DNA from: Pictodentalium vernedei
Lineage: Eukaryota; Mollusca; Scaphopoda; Dentaliida; Dentaliidae
Direction of reading: 5' to 3'
Length of the DNA: 64,000 bases
NCBI GenBank assembly: GCA_031216915.1
Contig: CM062296.1
Location: 146,320,840 to 146,384,839 of the forward strand
Positions 20,631 to 31,907 of this stretch are shown in pieces. Both the position numbers and the translations under genes were made by a program. Each line of letters starts with the position of its first letter. Positions within the stretch are counted from its first letter, which is position 1. A model generated the notes under the pieces. That model did no database searches and had not been told where the DNA came from. It saw only the letters and a list, made by a program, of their open reading frames with translations.

Positions 20631-20783
20631 CGAAAACAACATACAGCGCTCGGAGCTGTCTGTTGTTTTCGTTTATTAAAAGTTACAAAGGGAAACTTGA
20701 CTATTTAAGGCAAGCTAATTAGAAGCAACAGCCACTTCACAGATAATCCGTCATTAAGAATTAAGAATATCTATCAGTGTCAC

Positions 20784-21546
20784 CAGGGACGTGGTTAGAG
20801 GTTTCCGATTGGGGTGTGTAGGGTAGTGAATTTCCAACTGGGGGAGGTGCCGTGAGGGACGTTCCCCCTCTCGGTCCCTACACGTAGTTGGAAATTCATT
20901 GCCGAGAAAAAATGAGAAAATGAAGTCATTAAAGGGGCATAAAATTGATTCTAGTAACTGAAATGCCAACACATTTTTTGATAGAATTATCAGGTTTTTA
21001 TTATTTGGTATTATTCTGGGAGTTGAATATGTGCTAAACAAATGCTAAAGCTGAGAACTTTGAGCAATGCACACTCTCCTAACATTAAATCAGATTTTAT
21101 GCAGGAATGATCAATTTTTGTTGTTTCATCATTTTGTAACTGTGAATGATGGAATCAACTCAGGATAACGATTTTACATGATGTGATTTTCCTGAAGTTC
21201 ATTTCGAGGATTTTTTTTATTACTTTTTATTACGGTAAGTAAACGTACTGTAGAAATCTCGTACCGATTGACATCATGTATACTTATGAAGCTGAATATT
21301 GCGTACACTGAAGTTGTAAATAGTAACAGTTGGAATTTTTGCCGATTTGAAATCGAGCTGGAATTTTGGGAAGTAAAGGAGACGTTAGCATCACCAAAGA
21401 AGCTCTAAAATCCAGATAGATGGAATTTCTAACTACTCATGACTTGCCCTCCGAATTTCCATCTATAGGAAATTTTGGCCAGGATTGGGGGGGGGGGGGG
21501 GGCGGTGACACCTCTACCCACAGCCCCCCTTGGCGTAACGTCCCCG
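20784..21546. mobile_element. hAT-like non-autonomous element (copy 1)
   Basis: Starts CAGGGACGTGG and ends in ACGTCCCCG. It aligns throughout with 38443-39208 (for example GGGGCATAAAATTGATTCTA, CAGGATAACGATTTTACATG). Sub-terminal inverted copies of TAGTTGGAAATTC frame a G run. The flanks (AGTGTCAC / GTGTCAAC) resemble a decayed 8-bp duplication. Confidence 0.75.
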
Positions 21547-21690
21547 GGTGTCAACCTACCAACACTTTGGCTCTTTAGCGAATGTGTTCTTACAGTAATT
21601 TGCAGGATTTGACTCCTCCTGGGAAAACTAGCATACCTCGCCTCACAGACTTCTATATTAATGGAAAGGACAGTGTATGTACTATATGTC

Positions 21691-21906
21691 AGGGAGCTCG
21701 GTGGCTCACTGGACTTCAAACCGAAAGGTTCACGGTTCGATCCCCGCCAAGGATAACTGCGTTGTGTCCCTGGGCAAGGCACTTAATCCCGATTGCGCAC
21801 GGTGGCGTATTGCACGTCGATGGTTCACTCGGCCTCAACCAATGCTAACCCTGCTTGTGTGGAGCTAGTACGTTGGGGGGGGGGGGGGGGGGGAGTCTGA
21901 CAGCCA
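21691..21906 (+). mobile_element. SINE, 3' truncated
   Basis: GAGCTCGGTGGCTCACTGG...CACGGTTCGATCCCC head and TTGTGTCCCTGGGCAAGGCA body; stops after a run of about 19 G at 21876. Confidence 0.8.
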
Positions 21907-22779
21907 TGTCTCTGTTATCAATGGATATTTTCACGCCAGTATTAGGAGAGCGATGGATCGGGGCTCATTGGCCGGACCTACCCCTGACCTAGGAAGTGAC
22001 GTCATCTCACGTTACCTCGTGGCGCCATGTTGTGTTGTCATGGTAACCCGTGCGAGTCACTCGAACGAGCAGTTGCTCGATAGCTTATTTGCTCGATGGG
22101 GTTCGAGTCGTTAGAGCAATAACTTATCAGTAACTGCTCGATAGAGCCTTGGCTTTAGGAATCACATAGGCTTTCATTATACACAAGGGAGATAACTATG
22201 CATACAGGTTACGGAACATCAAGCACTGATGATTATAAGACTTGGACGAGGGAACCAGAGATAGTGTGGACTATATGAACTTCTAGAGTTAGAGTAGCAG
22301 TAGTATGTAAGGTTGAGATCTGCCCTTTTTACCAGGACCCCGGGGTTAGACCCCGACCCCGGGGTCATTGACCCGGCACCCAAAATCCGATAGGCATCCC
22401 CTCTCCCTCTCCCCTCTCCTCTCCACACTAGGCCTAGGCTATTTTTAGGCGCCCTCTCACCCTATCCACCCTGTACGTAACCTATTGTTTAGGCTATCCT
22501 TCCCCAGAGCCCATTTTGGGACCCAGGCTATGTATAACCTATTTAGGTTTTCCCCACATTGTTTAGGCTTTCCCTGTATGTGGGCTCCCTCTTCCAAAAG
22601 CCCAGTCCCTCCCCACGAAAGCCCTGGACTGTTCCTCTCCTTCCAAAGGCTAGCCCAAAGCTGGGGGACTTCCAAACTGAGGCGTCAATTGAGTACTAAC
22701 AAAGAGTTCCCCCTCCCCTGCCCCACGTAAATTTCGAGCTCTGTTGGTGTATCTAAGGTAAATGTTGTCAAGGACATGT

Positions 22780-23080
22780 TCACGTAACTACAAAGATTAA
22801 TTTGAAGACTACATGTCATAAAGGAATTATGATAGAGAACACCTGGTCTTTGTCAATGCATAGATAATGGTGATTAAGATAGAGGGAAACTGTGTTTATA
22901 AGAAGATATGATAGTGTCACGTTGTATAGTTATGCAAATAGATAAGGGACAACTGGTATGTTTGATTATGTCATAGATAAAGGTATTATGATAAAGGGCT
23001 CCTTTGTTTATAAGAAGCTTAATATGATAAAGATCATGTACACTGTTTGATTATGTTATAGATAAGATGGTGTCACGTCT
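22780..23080. repeat. degenerate repeat of TATGATAAAG / TATAAGAAG words
   Basis: GATTATGTCATAGATAA and TTTATAAGAAG words recur every 60-80 bases. Non-coding. Confidence 0.5.
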
Positions 23081-23112
23081 CAGGTGTTTGATATCCCAGT
23101 AAGATCGCGGCG

Positions 23113-23252
23113 GTGTCTGATTGGTCAAACAGTTGTCCAATCAGATCATCCCACACGGCGGTATGTTCCATGAGACCAATAGTAATGCGTGTTGTAAAAT
23201 TATCCCACGCAGGCGTTCTCTGATTGGTCAAACAATTGACCAATCAGATCGT
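23113..23252. promoter_or_regulatory. two CCAAT-box palindromes
   Basis: CTGATTGGTCAAACAGTTGTCCAATCAG (in 23116-23145) and CTGATTGGTCAAACAATTGACCAATCAG (in 23221-23249) each place two CCAAT boxes head to head about 20 bp apart, 105 bp from each other. Together with ACCAATAG at 23177 this makes five CCAAT boxes in 140 bp. Promoter use is inferred. Confidence 0.5.
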
Positions 23253-23389
23253 GCCATGCAGTATTTTCTGCGTGGCGAATAGATGAGTGATCCGGAGTGC
23301 TGTAGTAAACTACTATAGCATGCTCAGCTCAAAGGTAAGCTGAAAAGGAATGAACAACTCTAAATTTTCTCCCTATTAAATTTTATGTT

Positions 23390-23640
23390 CACATAAAGTC
23401 AGTTTTACAAGTAATTAATTGGTTTTACAATAGTCAAAATGGATTTGCAATCAGACTTACAAATTTACAAGTAAGTTTTTCAAAGCGAAAATGGTTTTAC
23501 AATCAATTAAAATGGATTTACAATCAGTCAAAATGGATTTTCAATAAGTTTTTACAAGTAATTTTACAATTTCACCATAAGTAATTTCTACAATAAGTAG
23601 TTTTACAATACTCCTTTTACAGGTAAGCATACAATAAACA
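23390..23640. repeat. degenerate GTTTTACAAT / AAAATGGATTT repeat
   Basis: Short words TTTTACAA, CAAAATGGATTT and ACAAGTAA alternate many times without a strict period. Non-coding. Confidence 0.6.
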
Positions 23641-23829
23641 TAATTAAATGTTCAGTAACAGTCTTTTGTCCCTGAAAAGGGGCAGTTTTTGTTGTTGTTC
23701 TTCTGGGCTTTCTCTAGTTATGATCCCAAGCTGTCTGCACATCCAGAAAACGAGCATGTTCTAAATAATGGATCAAACAAGTATTTATTTTCGTTTCTCA
23801 ATTGCGAATTTTTCAGCTTCGTTCATTCT

Positions 23830-24304
23830 TTAACCCTCCTCATCTCGAAGTCGCTGAGCAGTTTTTCTAATTTTTTCATAGACCGGATGTTGTCTGAAGT
23901 GCCTTACTCGACTCATTGCCTTAAATAATCTTCTACAGAGGGAAGCTCTCACGCTGTCTCTAAGAGTTTCCCTGGCTGCTTTGGTGGCCTCGTTTGTGGG
24001 CAAGCCATTTTCTATGTACGACACTTTCAATCTCTGAAATTTAGCTGTATTATCTTCATATGCTCTTATGATTAAAGTGTCTATTACCATCTTCCTCTTC
24101 TGAATATTCACTTTCAGTGGTTGTATCACTATCGTCTGACTCTGAATATGTGCTCTCGTCAGAATCAGACAAGTTATAATCTTCGTTTGACTGTGTGCCT
24201 TCACCCGTCATCCCAAACCTCTTGAGGCAGTAACCATCTTCGTGTCTGTTGCGTGTAAAGGCTCTCGAGAATGCTTTCCTACAGAATTTACAGTTGTAGT
24301 TCGG
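23830..24304 (-). pseudogene. C2H2 zinc-finger protein of the long-TIR element, frameshifted
   Basis: From ATG 24304: one C2H2 finger (YNCKFCRKAFSRAFTRNRH), then a Ser/Asp/Glu-rich acidic stretch (SDSDESTYSESDDSD). Around 24090-24100 the frame shifts and the coding sense continues as a predicted helical domain of about 80 residues (RAYEDNTAKFQRL, GLPTNEATKAARETLR, HPVYEKIRKTAQRLRDEEG) to the stop at 23830. I recognise the layout finger / acidic linker / helical domain from uncharacterised invertebrate proteins associated with mobile DNA, but know no function. It lies inside the long-inverted-repeat element and is its only gene candidate. Confidence 0.55.
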
Positions 24305-24404
24305 CATGTCTTCTCTCTTTGAACGCTCTGAGAACAAATGAGAACTGGGTGGACATCACGATTTATAAGACAGTGAAGAGTACCCTCAAATACGCGCATG
24401 CGTA

Positions 24405-24540
24405 CATTAGTTTTACACATGTGCACATCTGTTTTACATACGGGCACATCCTTTTTACATACGGGCACATCGGTTTTAAACATATTCACATCGGTTTTAA
24501 ACATATACACATCAGTTTTAAATATGTACACATCGATTCT
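24405..24540. repeat. 21-bp tandem repeat, about six units
   Basis: Units of the form ACATACGGGCACATCGGTTTT repeat every 21 bases, just upstream of the C2H2 gene start on the minus strand. All frames stay open across it, so the peptide there is an artefact of the period. Confidence 0.85.
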
Positions 24541-24794
24541 ACCCACCCTACCAATTGGTGGTTGCTTCAAATCCTCCCACTGTGCATTGTGGGAAATTAC
24601 AGTGATGCGACTCTAGGGTAAAATAAGTTTTTGCTCGACTACACTACTTGACGCAGTTTACTTTAAAAAAAAACAAGACATAAAAGTCAGATAAATGTCA
24701 AGTCGGAGAATGATACATCTAAACTTCACACGCCAACTTGATCTTCCGTCCATAAATGTTGCAGGAATGTTCTACTTATTGAACAACATATGTG

Positions 24795-24940
24795 CCACAA
24801 AGTGGTCTCAAATTGTCTTAAATATTTCTCAAATGGTCTTAAATGGTCTTAAATTTGGTCTTAAATGATCACTAAATGGGCTTAAATGGTCTTAAATGGT
24901 CTTAAATGGTCACTAAATGGTGAGATATTTGAGACCATTT
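24795..24940. repeat. CTTAAATGGT tandem repeat
   Basis: About ten units of GGTCTTAAAT / TCACTAAAT, period 10-12, at the inner edge of the right inverted arm. Confidence 0.8.
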
Positions 24941-25972
24941 TGGGCAGGGGAGGAGGAACTCTTTGTTAGTACTCATTGGACGCCTCAGTTTGGAAGTCCC
25001 CCAGCTTTGGGCTAGCCTTTGGAAGGGGAGGAACAGTCCAGGTCTTTGGTGGAAAGGGACTGGGCTTTTGGAAGGGGAAGCCCACATACAGGGAAAGCCT
25101 AAACAATGTGGGGAAAGCCTAAATAGGTTATACATAGCCTGGGTCCCAAAATGGGCTTTGCGGAAGGATAGCCTAAACAATAGGGTACGTACAGGGTGGG
25201 TAGGGTGAGGGGCGCCTAAAATAACCTAGGCCTAGTGTGGAGAGTGGAGGGGAGAGGAAGAGGGGAGGCCTAACGGATTTGGGCGCCGGGGTCAATGACC
25301 CCGGGGTCGGAGTCTGACCCCGGGGTCCTGGTAAAAAGGGCAGATCACAACCTTACATACTACCAGTAGCATTTGTAATAGGCAGAAAAATGGGATTCTG
25401 AGGAAATCCGAACCAGAAAAAAAACCCAAACTACTCTAGTTCAATCGAACTTTCCCCCGGGGGGGGGGGGGGGGGCTTCTAGGTACCTAGGCTCCTCTCT
25501 GTACCATGTTATGGCGGTCCTAAATAGAATTCTGCGGGAAATACGTATCAAATAAAGTCGTATGAGGCCATAGTTTGTGGTGGATTTTGGTGATTTTGAG
25601 GGATTGTCGGGTTGTTTGTGGTTATTACGTTTACTCCTATTCAATCGAACACACCTACGAATATACCTCTGACCTATAAGAAGGTTTTAGGTCACATAAT
25701 AGCCACGTGCTACAATATAAACCAAGATGGCGGCCTCCAGTATACAAAATGTCCGGCGGAAACACGTATCACCCCAACAAAACGCGCTGCGCATGCGCAC
25801 TAGGACAACATACCACTATGAAAATGACGTCACAAAATGGCCGTTCACGTGGGTTACCATGACAACACAATATGGCGCCACTAGGTCACGTAACATGGCG
25901 TCACTTCCTAGGTCCGAGGGTAAGTCCGGCCAATGAGCCCCGATCCATCGCTCTCCTACTACTCACGTCAAG

Positions 25973-26399
25973 AATGAAATAAAAAATACACAATGCGCCT
26001 AACCATAAACAATGATGCCGGGACCTAATGGTATAAACTTCATCTCTTATTTAGTTGAGGTCGTGGGGAGGGGAGCTAGAGGCTGAAAGACCATAACCTC
26101 TGATGAACAGTATTCTAGATATAACAGTGATCCAGACCTTTACGCATGAGGGTTAAAAAGAAATATTTTGTGATGTATGATGTGTATTCTTGACACGTCA
26201 AACATAATCAAATTTGTCGCGTAAGATTTTATGGGCATTGCTATGCATGTATTTTCGATCAGGTGGAGTGTCTGATCTATATGAAATAACAGGATAGCCT
26301 TAAAAGATTAAACGACACGAACCTGTACTATAGAGCTGTTCAGGGAGAGCATCAGTGTTGAAGTTTAAGTGTTTTATTTATAGTTCCAAGTGCTGCATA
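25973..26399. other. no recognisable gene
   Basis: Unique-looking sequence. Confidence 0.4.
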
Positions 26400-26619
26400 C
26401 AGTAAAGTCGTCGAGGATTGGTCGTAATCCACGCGTGGGCAGGGATGTCCGCACATGAGTTTACCAGGTAATAAAATCATCAACAACAAAAATTTGTGCG
26501 CGGTGTTTCATTAATTAACTTTTTGATGATTATTCCTATAGTTAGTGTTTGGAATGTAATAATATTGCGTCCGTGAAAATATTGCCCACCCGTGGAAAGT
26601 GACCAGTCCACGGCAGCTG
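26400..26619. mobile_element. 220-bp MITE, CAGT..GTCG family (copy 1)
   Basis: Ends CAGTAAAGTCGTCGAGGATTGG / CCAGTCCACGGCAGCTG between TA dinucleotides. Other copies: 40012-40231, 45762-45887 (internally deleted), 46687-46912, partial 40325-40500. The shared interior is GGTCGTAATCCACGCG, GTTTACC(A/G)GG and TTAATTAA. Confidence 0.8.
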
Positions 26620-26693
26620 TAATGTATGTATTTACCAAATATCCGCGTGGTTTGTTTTATTTATCTCAACAATCAAAAGTCCCAGTCTGGAAG

Positions 26694-27055
26694 AATTTAT
26701 TTATTTATTTATTGGAGTTTAACGATACTTTCGATAGTCATGGTCACCTCGTGTCGGACAGTGTTACGGATGGAGGAAGCCGGGGTACCCGGAGAGGACC
26801 ACCGAGCAACGGTGAGCAACTGTCAGACTTCCCAACGTCCGAACTCCACACAATCAAAGTTACCATTGGTTGACGACAATTGCATCACCGGCGTGCATTG
26901 CGCCTTAGTACACAGCGTGACTGTGTCACCACGTAGGCAATCGGGATTAAGTGCCTTGCCCAGTGACACAAGGCAGTTACCCCTGGAGGGAATCAAACCG
27001 TGGACCTCTCGGTTTGAAGTTCAATGCCATCACCACTGAGCCACCGCGCTCCCTG
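26694..27055 (-). mobile_element. tRNA-derived SINE, reverse, tail type 1
   Basis: Reads from GGGAGCGCGGTGGCTCAGTGG (27055) to (AATA)n at 26694, with the type 1 tail (complement of GACACTTTCGATAG here ACTTTCGATAGTC). Flanked by CTGGAAGAATTT / CTGGAAGATTT, a target duplication with one change. Confidence 0.9.
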
Positions 27056-27206
27056 GAAGATTTAAACATAAAGAAACTTGTAGAGGGTGTAATGCACTAT
27101 CGGTTTCCGCAAGAAAAAAATCGAACTCTTTCGGGAATGGCGCCGGATGAGATAAAGTTTACGAGATGATATTTCACAGCCTGCAGGTGGTACATAGAGG
27201 ATATTC

Positions 27207-27358
27207 ACGAAAATTTGATGAATACCGAAAATATCTCGTGAGTGGCTACAAAGAAATATGAGGATCTTCACGAGCGACGCAGTCGCGAGTGAAGATCCTC
27301 ATATTTCTTGTAGCCACGAACGAGATATTTTCGGTATTCATCAAATTTTCGTGAATTT
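27207..27358. repeat. 152-bp near-perfect hairpin
   Basis: CACGAAAATTTGATGAATAC...GAGGATCTTCACGAGCGAC pairs with GTCGCGAGTGAAGATCCTC...GTATTCATCAAATTTTCGTG. Arms of about 74 bases, 2-4 mismatches, 2-4 base loop. Confidence 0.93.
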
Positions 27359-28123
27359 TCTTTTTATTTAATGCTCTACGACAACAAACTCTCCAATTTG
27401 TGGCCTTTATTTGCCATTAAGGCGCAAAATTTATGTGCCGAACCGGCGTCCATACAAATATTACAACAACCAAACTCCAACCATTGGAATGTGTGAATAT
27501 CCGCACAAAAAGTAGTCCCGTCTTATTTCTCCCCTAACTTTACGATTTACCAAGGCTGGCGAATTGAAATAATCGCAATGTGTTTCGAAGACATAGAACA
27601 ATAACAAAAAACACCACTTTCTTATTTTCAATAACAAGACACGTCATTTTATTTTTTTTGAGCTCAATGCACTGAAGACGTGTGAAGTTGAACTGAAGAA
27701 ATTTGAAAGTGATTTCGGCTTTTCGCTGGAAGGTGAATGAGAAAGTCAAACTTTGAAACCGCTGATTTAATGAATTGATTTAGTCACTGTCACTATCAAT
27801 TATTCGAATTCGTTTGTATTTGGGACTCTGGAATTCATTACTGATGTGCTGACTCGTTTAAAGTACATGTGATTCGTCATCCGAACCTACGATGAAATAT
27901 CGATTTCTAAATATCATTTTGATATTTCGTTTTGCCGACCGACAGGGGAATATGACTTAATTTTTCAGCGTGAATTGATGCCTGAGCATTAAATAAAATT
28001 TGATTTTAATCGGTGGCATTGTTATCTCTATGCATCAGTGACAGTCTTTCTAAGATCATTCTGTTTTTACAGCATTGTGTTGCCGACCCGATATTAAATA
28101 CTCACAGCGTCATCTGGAAAATA
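27359..28123. other. no recognisable gene
   Basis: A+T-rich sequence without a supported gene or repeat. Confidence 0.4.
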
Positions 28124-28437
28124 CAGTTAAAACTAGAAGTCCTGTCATGAAATGCGCAGAAATAGCACGTTGATATGCGCGTTAATGTGCGCGTTATGGC
28201 CCAAGTAAAGCTGTCAAATTCTGTGCATATGGCCTGTGCACAAGCAATGTTTCAGCCAATGGACCTCCGGGTAACCCGGAGGTCCATTGGCAGAAACATT
28301 GCATGTGTTTGCTATAAGTAACTAGGAGAACCTGCCGTGCTTTGGATGCCATTCGATATGGCTATTGCGCGCAATTCCAACGCGCAATTAAACCTAGATA
28401 AGCGCACTATTCGTGACAGGACTTCTAGTTTTAACTG
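28124..28437. mobile_element. TA-flanked MITE, CAGTTAAAACTA family (full copy)
   Basis: CAGTTAAAACTAGAAGTCCTGTCA at the left end and TGACAGGACTTCTAGTTTTAACTG at the right end, perfect inverted ends of 24 bases (given in halves), TA on both sides. The centre holds a perfect 36-base palindrome (CCAATGGACCTCCGGG/TAACCCGGAGGTCCATTGG region). TA duplication fits Tc1/mariner. Confidence 0.9.
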
Positions 28438-28645
28438 TAGCTCTTCTTGAAAGATAGAAATGTTCTTCATTTTCGATGAGTTTATTATAAAATGAATTGT
28501 AGATTATGTTTTAGAATTGGCGCAAAATCTTATTTTTGAACACAAGAAACAATCATGATTGGACAATGGGCTGCAAACATTTTTATTCTCTTCCAAAGAC
28601 GGCATTTTGAAAAATAAAATAAGATAAAATAGTAAGAAATTATAA

Positions 28646-28700
<55 letters not shown>

Positions 28701-28752
28701 ATTCTCAGTAAACAACTTTTCAAACCGCATTGTCAGAAAGGATGTTGATTAA
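28438..28752. repeat. non-coding stretch with (AAAT)n microsatellite
   Basis: 28646-28700 is (ATAA)n, about 13 units. Nothing else recognised. Confidence 0.7.
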
Positions 28753-28966
28753 TCGTTTACCAAACGGATCGACCGCAACCGCCCGTATAATTTAAAAATT
28801 AAGCAGTTAAAAAAAACAAAATCATATCATACGACCCCTGATTTGAACGATTTTGTCGAGCTCATTCCAACGATGGGGTCTTGTGATATGGTTTTGTTGA
28901 ATGTTTTTGAAAAAAAACAAAATTAAAATAACAAATTTTGGTATCGTCTGCATTGGGTAAAGGGTT
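28753..28966. mobile_element. piggyBac-like palindromic MITE, subfamily A, diverged
   Basis: TTAA at 28749-28752, then CGTTTACCAAACG; right end CATTGGGTAAAGGG. Stem words CATATCATACGACCCC and GGGGTCTTGTGATATG. The right TTAA has decayed. Confidence 0.75.
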
Positions 28967-30507
28967 GTCGGAAACCGGGCTTCGTCGCTGCTGGAAGAAA
29001 TAGATTCACGCCGCGTATTCTGTCAAAGCTCAAAGAGTGTCGCCTGAATCCGTGCGTGAACGTATGTCTCACCGTGATGAACCCGCCTGTTTCACTTTTG
29101 ATGGGGTGGTTCTTATCCTGAAGGGGTCGGTGACTTTTCGTCAAAAAGCATGAATCAACAGGGGTTCAGCAAAAACAACAATTTTAATACACATATGTAC
29201 AAATGAATATGGTAATTTGTGACTTACATGGAACGTCAATCACCTCCTACCTACACAGTTTTTGAGTCCGCATTCTCTGTTGTCGCTGATTTTTCCTCCT
29301 TTTAGCTGGTATTTGTTCTTTGGTCGCCTCTTCACTTCACTCTTTCACTGCCGTCGCACTGCCACTAACGTATTGTCACTTTATCGGGTGCCTTTGCTCT
29401 GACATGTGACGGAATGTCACTCTATCACTGCCGTCGCACGGCCAGTAGTTTATTGTCACTTTTCTTGTCGCTTTTCACTCAAATAGTCGCCACCAATGGG
29501 GTTAAACGTTCCCCTCTATTTATCTCAGAATAATGTTCATACAGGCAAAGCCTACTCTGCCTACGTATGGCTTGCCTTCTAAAACAGGTAATGTCGTTTA
29601 CCTAAATGCAAATAGCTCCCCGAGCTCGTATTCGTGTTTCTGATCCTACTCTCCACCGACTTGGCCCGCGACTGCTCCTATTCTAAATATGAGCTCTGTG
29701 GTCCCTTACACTACAACGTGCCTATACTTTCGCACCAATGCGGCACCTCATCTAACCTATAGCATGGGACATCCCAATCTACTCGCAACGACCCACAGCC
29801 TTACACACCTTCAAACTGGAATTAATTTTTCAAGAAATTTCTCGATTTTTATTCAGAAAGTCAGAACATTAATTCTCAGTTTAATTGTTTCTCTTGGACA
29901 TGACCGCTCAGATCTTTCTTAATTTAATATTCGCTTTAAAGTTCCTTTGAAAGACTCGAATGTTGGTATCTCCTGACATTCGCTGACAAGCTAGATGCGT
30001 AATATGGGATTGTGTCCAGGACATGTGCGATGCTCTGTTTTCACAAAAATTACCCATTAACTGGCCATAATTACACAGGTAACGGCAATAGGAGAGTAGT
30101 GGCTTCCACTACGTTTAATCTCTTGCCACATATCCCGTTAAACAGAAACGAGGTAATGGACATAAAATGCCATGCTTAATTAGCAGCGCTTGAATTATTG
30201 CTGGTCTGTTTAAGTGACAAATCGGTTTTCGGGATCCGTCATATACCTGTCTTTACGCTTTACATTTAGCCCGAGTGAGAAAGATTGTCGAAAATATTTT
30301 CACTTTTAAACAATAAAGCCGTAACTTCAAGCTATCACCTTGACAAGGGTTAACAGTAAAATGCACAGAGATTATCAGTGCACTTTTTTACGTTGAGGTC
30401 CTTCACTAAGCAGTATCGCACGAGTCGGCGTTGCAGTTCCTCAACTCTATGCTACACAGTAAACTGGAAAGCTTCTCTGTAGAGCTGCAGGAGCCAATAA
30501 TATAGCA
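28967..30507. other. no recognisable gene; small direct repeat
   Basis: TCACTGCCGTCGCAC...GTATTGTCACTTT occurs at about 29348 and 29425 (period 77). The rest shows no gene or known repeat. Confidence 0.45.
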
Positions 30508-30720
30508 CTTTTACAACTGTATTTTTCTATAATTGTATTTTCTACCTCTTTAAATAACTGACTAAAATGAATCATTAGCATTTCAAAAGATATGGCAATT
30601 TGCCAACTGGAAAATTGCCAGATCTTTCAAAATACTAATGGCTTATTTAACCTATTTAATGTCATAACTAGAAAATACAACTCTAGAAAATACAATTGTA
30701 AACGTTTTATAGTATTGGCC
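30508..30720. repeat. imperfect long hairpin
   Basis: ACTTTTACAACTGTATTTTTCTATAATTGTATTTTCTA pairs (in parts) with TAGAAAATACAA...TACAATTGTAAACG; centre GGCAATTTGCCAACTGGAAAATTGCC. Confidence 0.75.
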
Positions 30721-31907
30721 CCACCTGATATTTTTGTTATATACCTGCCCTTATGTAATAATTAAATAGTATATACACTGTTTGTCAAATCCTTTCTGAA
30801 CAAAAGCTGGCGACAAACCTTTTTGTTGTAGTTGTTGTGATAGCGTGTTCTTTATCTCCATTCCAGACTGGGTGACTCGATTAACCTAATCATCTCAGTG
30901 TATCTGGTACAAATGTAATATAAGTTGGACAAGAATCGTTGAAAAATGAATTGATGTTTTTGTGCAACGGCGAAGATTTAAAAAATCCTAATTAGGTCCC
31001 ACAAAGTAGATCTTCTGTTTCTCAAGTCATTTTTTTTGCAAAATGCACGTGGGCGGGCGGTTTTTTATTTTATTTTTGGAATTATTTCTTTGCCATCAAA
31101 AGTTCATGTTCTTGGTTCGTTTTATACTTCAGGCCTCATAATCTACAGAAGATCATGGGTTGTGGTGTATTTCGTCCCTTGAGTGCAAGAAGGCTTTGCG
31201 ATGCTAAGCCATTGCAAAACCTTGTTACACTCAAGGGACAAATTTATCAATTTTATTAACGTAAAATATTAAACATAAACCATTTTACTTCTTTTTTAAA
31301 GTTTACATTGGTTATAAAAAGAGTGCATGCTGTAGCCAAAAAAAAAAAAAAAAACATGCACGAGGGTCTGAGAAATCGATTTTTTATTTTTAGTCCTTAA
31401 TTGATTTTGTAGCGCGAGTTGGAAGATGAGGACACAATTCTCGTGCAGTCTCGTTTTCGATTTGGCAGTATCGCACTGCATGCTTTTTGCCAATATCAGC
31501 AACATCGCTCTCCACCTGATACTCAATGGGAGATTTGACGACCGACGTCGAATCAAAATCAATTATAGGTGCAAAATAAAAATAGTTATTTTTTGAATAT
31601 GAGCTTCCTCCCCAGAGTGGCCCATTATCAAACTCGGCTGTACGGCTTCAAGCTCGACTAATATGACGTCGATCTCGCTGATATGAACCAATGTGGAGTT
31701 GTCCCTCCTGATGCGTTACTAGCATCAACCAATTTATTTAAACTGACATATTCACAGTATACATCAAATGCAATTAAATTTGGGTAACCAGGCATGGTGG
31801 AGTGGTTTGAAACAAGTTTTGTATGATGATGAATTAATGATGGCAATAAGTAATCGATTGGGCAGATGAAGAGAAGAAAGAGGAGAGATTTACAGAAAAT
31901 TCATCGC
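30721..31907. other. no recognisable gene; one hairpin
   Basis: 31168-31245 is an inverted repeat (TTCGTCCCTTGAGTG...GGCTTTGCGATG / CATTGCAAAACC...CACTCAAGGGACAA). 31339-31355 is an A run. No gene recognised. Confidence 0.5.

Larger units (their letters stand above)
19957..20704. repeat. hairpin element interrupted by a SINE that is itself interrupted by a MITE
   Basis: GGTTTCCTTTTGTTACTTTTAATAAACGAAAACAA (in parts, 19954-19988) is mirrored by TTGTTTTCGTTTATTAAAAG...AGGGAAAC at 20662-20695. The SINE 19989-20630 splits it and is flanked by CGAAAACAA on both sides (19980-19988, 20631-20639), its target duplication. Confidence 0.85.
21928..25972. mobile_element. ~4-kb element with long terminal inverted repeats
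   Basis: The outer parts 21928-22060 and 25830-25972 are inverted copies (AGGAGAGCGATGGATCGGGG / CCCCGATCCATCGCTCTCCT), as are 22310-22726 and 24942-25350 (for example GGACCCCGGGGT...GACCCCGGGGTC, TTTAGGCTTTCCCTGTATGT). Between outer and inner parts the two arms differ. The 2.2-kb centre holds a broken C2H2 gene, two CCAAT-box palindromes and several simple repeats. The ends carry no motif that I can assign to a named superfamily. It may be one transposon with long TIRs or two inverted copies of a repeat that happen to lie close; the match at both outer and inner ends favours the first. Confidence 0.6.

Noticed and set aside
24271..24621. 116-codon plus-strand frame with repeated HIGFKHIHI-type words
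   Set aside because: Created by the 21-bp tandem repeat; the opposite strand carries the zinc-finger gene.
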